From assembly GCA_946481025.1 (NCBI GenBank), contig CAMLNA010000221.1, forward strand, positions 1 through 5,320: a DNA stretch of 5,320 nucleotides, given 5' to 3'. Position numbers and translations under genes: made by a program. The notes beneath the pieces are model-generated. The model ran no database searches. It was given only the letters and a program-made list of their open reading frames with translations, and was not told the DNA's origin. Source of the DNA: an uncultured Rivibacter sp. GTDB lineage: Bacteria > Pseudomonadota > Gammaproteobacteria > Burkholderiales > Burkholderiaceae. Positions 1 through 5,320 of this stretch are shown here, one piece after another (the stretch's first letter is position 1; every line of letters starts with the position of its first letter).

Positions 1-1
1 C

Positions 2-772
2 CTGCCCGGCCTGCTGCTGATGCTGCTCTTCTCCGGCTACATCGCCTGGTGGAGCGTGCGCCACAAGCACAAGATGCCGCCGGCCGAGCCGGCCCTGAGC
101 TTCATGGAGAAGCTGCGCCGCTCGCGCAACCTCATCCCCTGCGGCGCGCTGATCGTCTTCATCATCTGGGTGCTGATCGCCGGCTGGGCCACGGCCACCG
201 AATGCGCGGCCTTCGGCGTGGTGGGCGCGCTGGGCCTGGCGCTGTGGAGCCGGTCCCTCAGCTGGCAGAACCTCAAGGACAGCCTGTTCGGCGCGGCCCG
301 CACCAGCTGCATGATCATGTTCATCCTGGCGGGGGCGGCCTTCCTCACCAAGACCATGGCCTTCACCGGCATCCCGCGCGAGCTGGCCGAGTGGGTGAAT
401 GCGATGCAGCTTTCTCCCTATGCGCTGATCGCGGTGCTGGTGCTGGTGTACCTGGTGCTCGGCACCGCGCTCGACGGCATCAGCATGATCGTGCTCACCG
501 CTGCGGTGGTGCTTCCCATGGTGCAGAAGGCCGGTTTCGACCTGGTGTGGTTCGGCATCTTCGTGGTGCTGCTGGTCGAGATCGCCGAGGTCACGCCGCC
601 GGTGGGGTTCAACCTGTTCGTGCTGCAGAACATGACCGGCAAGGACAGCAACACCATCGCCCGCGCCGCCATCCCGTTCTTCCTGTGCCTGGTGGCGTGC
701 ATCGCGCTCATCACGCTGTTCCCCGGCATCGTGACTTCGGTGCCCGACCTGGTGATGGGCAAGGAGCGATGA
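2..772 (+). CDS. dctM: TRAP transporter large permease subunit, DctM family (5'-truncated)
   Basis: This is the C-terminal part (256 residues plus TGA stop) of the large inner-membrane subunit of a tripartite ATP-independent periplasmic (TRAP) transporter. That subunit carries solute across the inner membrane using an ion gradient, usually sodium. The reading frame is open from base 2, so the gene starts outside the window; full members have about 425-440 residues, so roughly 170-180 are missing. Visible residues show repeated hydrophobic segments at about 1-18, 44-61, 65-82, 100-120, 139-156, 158-173, 180-200 and 222-242. Family signatures are ATECAAFGVVGA (residues 65-76, matching the usual TPTEAAAxG region) and EVTPPVGFNLFVLQ (about 196-209, matching the conserved ITPPVG-N-FV segment). 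The basic loop at 20-43 fits a cytoplasmic connection. The solute-binding protein gene follows directly downstream; the small DctQ subunit would be expected upstream, outside the window. Family assignment is firm; the substrate cannot be read from this fragment. Confidence 0.95.
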   Translation: MPGLLLMLLFSGYIAWWSVRHKHKMPPAEPALSFMEKLRRSRNLIPCGALIVFIIWVLIAGWATATECAAFGVVGALGLALWSRSLSWQNLKDSLFGAARTSCMIMFILAGAAFLTKTMAFTGIPRELAEWVNAMQLSPYALIAVLVLVYLVLGTALDGISMIVLTAAVVLPMVQKAGFDLVWFGIFVVLLVEIAEVTPPVGFNLFVLQNMTGKDSNTIARAAIPFFLCLVACIALITLFPGIVTSVPDLVMGKER

Positions 773-855
773 CGCCGCCCACCCATCCACAACATCGCCT
801 TCTCGCTGTGTAGCTGTTTCGCACGTTGGGCGCACAAGGCCCTGGAGGGTTCACC
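773..855 (+). other. dctM-dctP intercistronic gap
   Basis: This 83-base spacer has no clear sigma70-type promoter, no hairpin followed by a T tract and no convincing inverted repeat. The dctM stop forms an ATGA overlap (769-772) with a 14-codon frame ending at TAG 811-813. That frame is preceded by AAGGAG at 761-766, only 2 bases from the ATG, which is closer than a normal ribosome binding site. I treat it as chance. Readthrough transcription from dctM into dctP is the simplest reading. Confidence 0.6.
844..849 (+). promoter_or_regulatory. Ribosome binding site of dctP
   Basis: A GGAGGG Shine-Dalgarno sequence lies 6 bases before the ATG at 856. It decides the start: the frame is also open upstream to a TTG at 826, but that would add ten residues (beginning MGAQGPGG) ahead of the signal peptide and lacks a comparable site. 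Confidence 0.85.
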
Positions 856-1842
856 ATGAATCGCAGGCAATGCGCCGCGCTCGTCGCCGGGCTGGCCCTC
901 GCTCGCCCGGGCTCCGCGCAGGACAGGGCGGTGGTCCGCTGGAAGCTGGCCACCGGCTACCGGGCCGAGACCTTCCATGGGCGCAACCTGGCGCAGTTCG
1001 CCGCCGAGGCGGCGCAGGCCACGCAGGGCGCGCTGGCCATCGAACTGCATGCGAACGGCGCGCTGTACAAGCTGGCCGACATCTGGCCGGCCTGCGAGCA
1101 GGGGCAGCTCGACGCCGGCGAGACCATCATGACCAGCCTGGTGAAGGCGCTGCCCATCGCGGGCGCCGACTCGGTGCCCTTCGTGGTGGGCAGTTATGAA
1201 GATGCGCGGCGCATGTGGCGGCACCAGCGCCCGTTGATCGAGCGGCAGTTCGCCGCCCGCGGGCTCGAGGTGCTGTACGCCGTGCCGTGGCCGCCTCAGG
1301 GTCTGTTCTCGACCCGGCCGGTCTCGGTGTCGGCCGACCTGAAGGGCACCCGCATGCGCACCTACAACCAGACCACGGTGCGCATTGCGCAGCTGCTGGG
1401 CGCCGTGCCGGTGGATGTCCCCATGGTCGACGTGGCCCGGGCCTTGGCGGCCGGCCGCGTCGACACGATGATCACCTCCGCGGTCACCGGCGTGGAGAAC
1501 CAGGTCTGGAGCCACGTGAGGCACTACTACGAGATCAACGCGTGGTTTCCGAAGAACGTCGTGTTCGTGCGGCAGGCCGCCATGCAGGCGCTGGACGCCG
1601 CCCGGCAGCAGGCGGTGCGGCGCGCGGCACTGGCGGCCGAGGCACGCGGCTGGCAGGCCAGCATGGCCGCCGCGCTCGAGTCGGTCGAGGAGCTCAGGCG
1701 CCGCGGCATGAAGGTCGAGCGGGTGAGCCCCGAGTTCGACAAGGAGATCAAGAGGCTGGGCGAGCGCTTCTCGCTCGAATGGATACGCGACGTCGGCCGT
1801 GAGGCCAATGAAATCTTCGTCCCCTACTACACACAACAGTGA
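856..1842 (+). CDS. dctP: TRAP transporter solute-binding protein, DctP family
   Basis: This is a complete 328-residue periplasmic receptor that captures the solute and delivers it to the DctQM membrane complex; family members usually have 320-340 residues. Residues 1-21 form a signal peptide: basic start MNRR, hydrophobic stretch [10 protein letters not shown], and likely cleavage after GSA (19-21). The paired arginines hint at Tat export, but the rest of the Tat consensus is weak. Family features are the VPWPPQG segment (143-149), the [10 protein letters not shown] segment (162-171) in which R168 aligns with the conserved arginine that pairs with the solute carboxylate, TMITSAVTG (204-212), and [10 protein letters not shown] (229-238) typical of the second lobe. 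The C-terminal helices (about 240-328) are rich in Ala, Arg and Glu. The gene follows dctM by 83 bases and precedes a 5-oxoprolinase-type gene by 65 bases. A small carboxylate such as pyroglutamate is the inferred ligand: B. pertussis DctP6 and DctP7 are established pyroglutamate-binding receptors, but whether this protein belongs to that subfamily needs an alignment. Confidence 0.93.
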   Translation: MNRRQCAALVAGLALARPGSAQDRAVVRWKLATGYRAETFHGRNLAQFAAEAAQATQGALAIELHANGALYKLADIWPACEQGQLDAGETIMTSLVKALPIAGADSVPFVVGSYEDARRMWRHQRPLIERQFAARGLEVLYAVPWPPQGLFSTRPVSVSADLKGTRMRTYNQTTVRIAQLLGAVPVDVPMVDVARALAAGRVDTMITSAVTGVENQVWSHVRHYYEINAWFPKNVVFVRQAAMQALDAARQQAVRRAALAAEARGWQASMAAALESVEELRRRGMKVERVSPEFDKEIKRLGERFSLEWIRDVGREANEIFVPYYTQQ

Positions 1843-1849
1843 TTTCCTC

Positions 1850-1880
1850 GCGCTGCCGACGCCTACAGTGGCGGCAGCGC
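1850..1880 (+). promoter_or_regulatory. Intercistronic hairpin after dctP
   Basis: GCGCTGCCG (1850-1858) and CGGCAGCGC (1872-1880) are perfect 9-base inverted arms around a 13-base loop. Inside the loop further pairs are possible after an A/G mismatch (C1860-G1870, G1861-T1869, C1862-G1868), leaving a 5-base tip. The structure begins 8 bases after the dctP stop. It is followed by ATCCAACC, not a T run, so it is not a standard intrinsic terminator. It could protect the 3' end of the transporter message, cause partial attenuation, or mark an RNA processing site, any of which would set different expression levels for transporter and enzyme. The inverted repeat is seen; its role is inferred. Confidence 0.6.
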
Positions 1881-1907
1881 ATCCAACCGACTGAGTCAGA
1901 TCGCAAG

Positions 1908-4900
1908 ATGAACAAGCAAGCAACGCACAAGACATCGCAGCCCGCGCAGCAGCCTTCGCTGTGGCAGTTCTGGATCGACCGCGGCGGCACGTTCACCGAC
2001 ATCGTCGCGAAGAGGCCGGATGGGTCGCTGGTCACGCACAAGCTGTTGAGTGAAAACCCCGAGCAGTACCGCGACGCCGCCGTCGCCGGCATCCGCCACC
2101 TGCTGGGCCTCGCGCCCGGCGAGCCGATCACGCCCGACCGCGTGGCCTGCGTGAAGATGGGCACCACGGTGGCCACCAACGCCCTGCTCGAGCGCAAGGG
2201 CGAGCGCACGCTGCTGGTCACCACGCGGGGCTTCCGCGATGCGCTGCGCATCGCCTACCAGGACCGTCCGCGCATCTTCGACCGCAACATCGTGCTGCCG
2301 GAGCTGCTGTATTCGCATGTCATCGAGGCGAACGAAAGGGTGGGGGCGCAGGGCGAGGTCGTCACGGCGCTCGACGAGGCCGACCTGCGCGCGCAGCTGC
2401 AGGCTGCCCACGACACCGGCCTGCGCAGCGTGGCCATCGTGTTCATGCACGGGTACCGCCTCACTGCGCACGAGGCGGCGGCCGCGCGCATGGCGCGTGC
2501 CATCGGCTTCACGCAGGTGAGCGTGTCGCACGAGGTGAGTCCGCTCATGAAGCTGGTGAGCCGCGGCGACACCACGGTGGTCGATGCCTACCTCTCGCCC
2601 ATCCTGCGCCGCTACGTCGAGCAGGTGGCCGCAGAGATGCCGGGGGTGAAGCTCTTCTTCATGCAGTCGTCCGGCGGCCTCACCGACGCGCATGCCTTCC
2701 AGGGCAAGGACGCCATCCTCTCCGGCCCGGCCGGCGGCATCGTGGGCATGGTGCGCACGGCCGAGCTGGCGGCCTTCGACAAGGTCATCGGCTTCGACAT
2801 GGGCGGTACCTCCACCGACGTGTCGCACTACGCCGGCGAGTTCGAACGGGCCTTCGAGACGCAGGTGGCCGGCGTGCGCATGCGTGCGCCGATGATGAGC
2901 ATCCACACGGTCGCCGCCGGCGGCGGCTCCATCCTGAGCTTCGACGGGGCGCGCTTTCGCGCCGGCCCGGAAAGCGCGGGCGCCAACCCGGGCCCGGCGT
3001 GCTATCGCCGCGGCGGCCCGCTGGCGGTGACCGATGCGAACGTGATGCTGGGCAAGATCCAGCCGGCCTACTTTCCGAAGGTGTTCGGGCCGAACGCCGA
3101 CGAGTCGCTCGATCGCGACGTGGTGGTCGCGAAGTTCAGCGCCATTGCCGCCGACATCGAGCGTGCCACCGGCCGCAGGCGCAGTGCCGAGGAAGTGGCC
3201 GAGGGCTTCATCGACATCGCGGTGGGCAGCATGGCCAATGCCATCAAGAAGATCTCGGTGGCCCGCGGCTACGACGTCACCCGCTACACGCTGCAGTGTT
3301 TCGGCGGGGCTGGCGGCCAGCATGCCTGCCTGGTGGCCGATGCGCTCGGCATGAACCAGGTGTTCGTGCACCCGCTGGCCGGCGTGCTCTCTGCCTACGG
3401 CATGGGCCTGGCCGACCAGAGCGTGATGCGCGAAACGGCGATCGAGCAGCCGCTGTCCGAAGCGGCATTGCCTGCCGTCGGCAAGCGCCTGCAGTCGCTG
3501 GCCGACGAGGCGCTGGCCGAGATCCGCCGCCAGGGCGTGAGCTCGGGCGACACCCGGGTGATCCGCCGCGCGCACCTGCGCTATGAAGGCACCGACTCGG
3601 CGCTGGTGGTGCCCTTCGAGCAAGGCACCGTGGCCGAGCTTCGCGCGGGTTTCGAAGCCGCCTACCGCCAGCGCTTCGCCTTCCTGATGGAAGGGCGCCG
3701 CCTGGTGGTCGAGGCGGTGTCGGTGGAGGCGGTGGTGGCCGGCGACGCGCCGGCCGAGCCGCGCTACACGGCGGTGCCCGATGTGGCCGCCCCCACGGCC
3801 GCGATGGTCAAGCTCTTCAGCGGCGGCCGCTGGTGGGACGCCGGCCTCGTGGTGCGCGAGCACACCCGGCCCGGCCACGTGATCGCCGGGCCCGCCATCA
3901 TTGCCGAGAAGAACGCCACCACGGTGGTCGAGCCCGGCTGGCAGGCCCGTGTCACCGAACTCGACCACCTCGTGCTGCAGCGCGTGCAGGCGCGCCCGGC
4001 GCGCAAGGCCGTGGGCACCACGGTGGATCCGGTGATGCTGGAGGTCTTCAACAACCTCTTCATGAACATCGCCGAGCAGATGGGGCTGCAGCTGCAGAAC
4101 ACCGCCTACTCGGTCAACATCAAGGAGCGGCTCGACTTCTCCTGCGCGCTGTTCGACGCCGACGGCAACCTGATCGCCAATGCGCCGCACATGCCGGTGC
4201 ACCTGGGCTCGATGAGCGAGTCGATCAAGACGGTGATGCAGCGCAACGCCGGGCAGATGCAGCCGGGCGACGTGTACGTGCTCAACGACCCGTACCACGG
4301 CGGCACGCATTTGCCCGACGTGACGGTCGTCACGCCCGTGTTCGACGAGCAGGGCAAGGACATCCTCTTCTACGTCGGCTCGCGCGGCCACCATGCCGAC
4401 ATCGGCGGCATCACGCCGGGCTCGATGCCGCCGTTTTCCACCCGCATCGAGGAAGAGGGCGTGCAGATCGACAACGTGAAGTTGATCGAGCGAGGGCGCC
4501 TGCGCGAGGCCGAGATGCTGGCGCTGCTGCGCAGCGGAGACTTCCCGTCGCGCAACCCCGAGCAGAACCTGGCCGACCTGAAGGCACAGATCGCCGCCAA
4601 CGAGAAGGGCGTGCAGGAGCTGCGCAAGATGGTGGCGCAGTTCGGGCTCGACGTGGTGCAGGCCTACATGAAGCACGTGCAGGACAACGCGGAGGAGTCC
4701 GTGCGCCGCGTGATCACGAAGCTCAAGGACGGCGCCTACACGATGAAGCTCGACAACGGCGCGCAGATCGCCGTGGACATCCGGGTCAACGCAAGAGACC
4801 GCAGCGCCGTGATCGACTTCACCGGCACCTCGGCCCAGCTCACCAACAACTTCAACGCGCCGCGCGCGGTGTGCATGGCCGCGGTGCTGTATGTGTTCCG

Positions 4901-5320
4901 CACGCTGGTGGACGACGACATCCCGCTCAACGCGGGCTGCCTGAAGCCGCTCAAGGTGATCATTCCCGAAGGCTCGATGCTGAACCCCAACCCGCCGGCC
5001 TCGGTGGTGGCCGGCAACGTCGAGACCTCCACCTGCATCACCAACACGCTGTACGGCGCCCTCGGCGTGATGGCCGCCGGCCAGTGCACGATGAACAACT
5101 TCACCTTCGGCAACGAACGGCACCAGTACTACGAGACCATCTCCGGAGGCAGTGGCGCCGGGCCCGGCTTCGACGGCACCAGCGTCGTGCAGACGCACAT
5201 GACCAACTCCCGCCTCACCGACCCGGAGGTGCTGGAGTTCCGCTTCCCGGTGCGGCTCGAGAGCTACGAGATCCGCAAGGGTTCGGGCGGAGCCGGCCGG
5301 CACCGCGGCGGCGACGGCGG
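1908..5320 (+). CDS. Fused hydantoinase A/B-type 5-oxoprolinase (3'-truncated)
   Basis: This is a large cytoplasmic ATP-dependent lactamase, most likely 5-oxoprolinase (5-oxo-L-proline + ATP + 2 H2O to L-glutamate + ADP + Pi). 1137 residues are visible and the frame is open at the right edge; bacterial relatives have about 1200, so roughly 60-75 are missing. The HyuA-like half (about 20-690) has DRGGTFTD (24-31) and [15 protein letters not shown] (84-98), SGPAGG (272-277), [10 protein letters not shown] (296-305), TVAAGGGSI (334-342), NPGPACY (360-366), TDANV (375-379), [10 protein letters not shown] (464-473) and RYEGTD (558-563), including the glycine-rich phosphate-binding loops of this ATPase fold. 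The HyuB-like half starts near VDPVMLEVF (706-714) and has [12 protein letters not shown] (793-804) and [11 protein letters not shown] (824-834), whose His/Asp residues are candidate metal ligands, then GNVETS (1036-1041), MNNFTFGN (1062-1069), [12 protein letters not shown] (1076-1087) and the terminal [11 protein letters not shown]. The start is the ATG at 1908, which gives the usual short lead to DRGGTFTD, although its ribosome binding site is weak. N-methylhydantoinase or another lactamase is a less likely alternative. I give no gene symbol because bacterial naming varies. Confidence 0.93.
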   Translation, partial: MNKQATHKTSQPAQQPSLWQFWIDRGGTFTDIVAKRPDGSLVTHKLLSENPEQYRDAAVAGIRHLLGLAPGEPITPDRVACVKMGTTVATNALLERKGERTLLVTTRGFRDALRIAYQDRPRIFDRNIVLPELLYSHVIEANERVGAQGEVVTALDEADLRAQLQAAHDTGLRSVAIVFMHGYRLTAHEAAAARMARAIGFTQVSVSHEVSPLMKLVSRGDTTVVDAYLSPILRRYVEQVAAEMPGVKLFFMQSSGGLTDAHAFQGKDAILSGPAGGIVGMVRTAELAAFDKVIGFDMGGTSTDVSHYAGEFERAFETQVAGVRMRAPMMSIHTVAAGGGSILSFDGARFRAGPESAGANPGPACYRRGGPLAVTDANVMLGKIQPAYFPKVFGPNADESLDRDVVVAKFSAIAADIERATGRRRSAEEVAEGFIDIAVGSMANAIKKISVARGYDVTRYTLQCFGGAGGQHACLVADALGMNQVFVHPLAGVLSAYGMGLADQSVMRETAIEQPLSEAALPAVGKRLQSLADEALAEIRRQGVSSGDTRVIRRAHLRYEGTDSALVVPFEQGTVAELRAGFEAAYRQRFAFLMEGRRLVVEAVSVEAVVAGDAPAEPRYTAVPDVAAPTAAMVKLFSGGRWWDAGLVVREHTRPGHVIAGPAIIAEKNATTVVEPGWQARVTELDHLVLQRVQARPARKAVGTTVDPVMLEVFNNLFMNIAEQMGLQLQNTAYSVNIKERLDFSCALFDADGNLIANAPHMPVHLGSMSESIKTVMQRNAGQMQPGDVYVLNDPYHGGTHLPDVTVVTPVFDEQGKDILFYVGSRGHHADIGGITPGSMPPFSTRIEEEGVQIDNVKLIERGRLREAEMLALLRSGDFPSRNPEQNLADLKAQIAANEKGVQELRKMVAQFGLDVVQAYMKHVQDNAEESVRRVITKLKDGAYTMKLDNGAQIAVDIRVNARDRSAVIDFTGTSAQLTNNFNAPRAVCMAAVLYVFRTLVDDDIPLNAGCLKPLKVIIPEGSMLNPNPPASVVAGNVETSTCITNTLYGALGVMAAGQCTMNNFTFGNERHQYYETISGGSGAGPGFDGTSVVQTHMTNSRLTDPEVLEFRFPVRLESYEIRKGSGGAGRHRGGDG

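Noticed and set aside
185..230. Unusual residues in the dctM TEA signature (ATECAAFG in place of TPTEAAAVG)
   Set aside because: The change is modest and the flanking TPPVG region is intact, so it looks like subfamily variation, not loss of function.
49..813. Plus-strand alternative frame of 254 codons over dctM
   Set aside because: Its translation is rich in Arg, Gly, His and Ala without hydrophobic segments or motifs, while the overlapping frame encodes an obvious TRAP permease.
826..855. Ten-residue upstream extension of dctP from a TTG start
   Set aside because: The ATG at 856 has a GGAGGG at ideal spacing and begins a proper signal peptide; the extension would bury it.
1850..1890. Intrinsic terminator after dctP
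   Set aside because: The hairpin is strong but is followed by a mixed sequence without a T run, and the next gene is close and in the same direction, so full termination is not supported.
418..1935. Minus-strand open frame of 505 codons across dctM and dctP
   Set aside because: It covers two well-supported + strand genes and their gap, has a low-complexity His/Arg/Gly-rich translation and no family signature. It is a shadow of codon bias.
1896..5303. Minus-strand open frame of 1135 codons opposite the oxoprolinase gene
   Set aside because: It lies in exact codon register with a gene that has clear family motifs along its length. Its translation is dominated by His, Arg, Val, Gly, Ala, Asp and Leu with no recognisable domain, as expected for the reverse complement of GC-biased codons.
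1..5320. Mobile elements, CRISPR arrays, RNA genes, phage or defence genes
   Set aside because: No transposase, direct-repeat array, tRNA-like cloverleaf, integrase or toxin-antitoxin-like frame was seen; composition is uniform and the window is filled by three coherent metabolic genes.

Overview
The window reads as chromosomal DNA from a high-GC Gram-negative bacterium. Strong G/C preference at third codon positions and the type of proteins encoded suggest a betaproteobacterium of the Burkholderiales (Comamonadaceae- or Alcaligenaceae-like). This placement is inferred from protein style and composition; there is no rRNA or other taxonomic marker here.

All supported genes lie on the + strand and look like one transcription unit cut at both ends. 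From left to right: (1) bases 2-772, the C-terminal 256 residues of a TRAP transporter large membrane subunit (DctM family), with its N-terminus beyond the left edge; (2) an 83-base gap with a good ribosome binding site just before the next gene; (3) bases 856-1842, a complete periplasmic TRAP solute-binding protein (DctP family, 328 aa) with a signal peptide; (4) a 65-base gap holding a GC-rich hairpin with a perfect 9-bp stem directly after the dctP stop; (5) bases 1908 to beyond the right edge, a very large hydantoinase/5-oxoprolinase protein (1137 residues visible, probably 60-75 missing) in which the HyuA-like ATP-binding half and the HyuB-like half are fused in one chain.

Together the genes suggest a scavenging module. 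The TRAP transporter would import a small carboxylate, and the cytoplasmic ATP-dependent lactamase would open it. If the enzyme is a true 5-oxoprolinase, as its sequence pattern suggests, the imported compound is most simply 5-oxo-L-proline (pyroglutamate), converted to L-glutamate. Known pyroglutamate-binding DctP proteins from Bordetella pertussis make this plausible, but the substrate is not proven by the sequence.

I saw no RNA gene, mobile element, CRISPR array, origin or clear promoter. Many long alternative-frame ORFs, including one of more than 1100 codons on the minus strand, are best explained as shadows of the real genes caused by codon bias. I did not find a convincing undescribed system; the items worth a second look are the transporter-enzyme pairing, the intercistronic hairpin, and the unclear translation start of the large enzyme.
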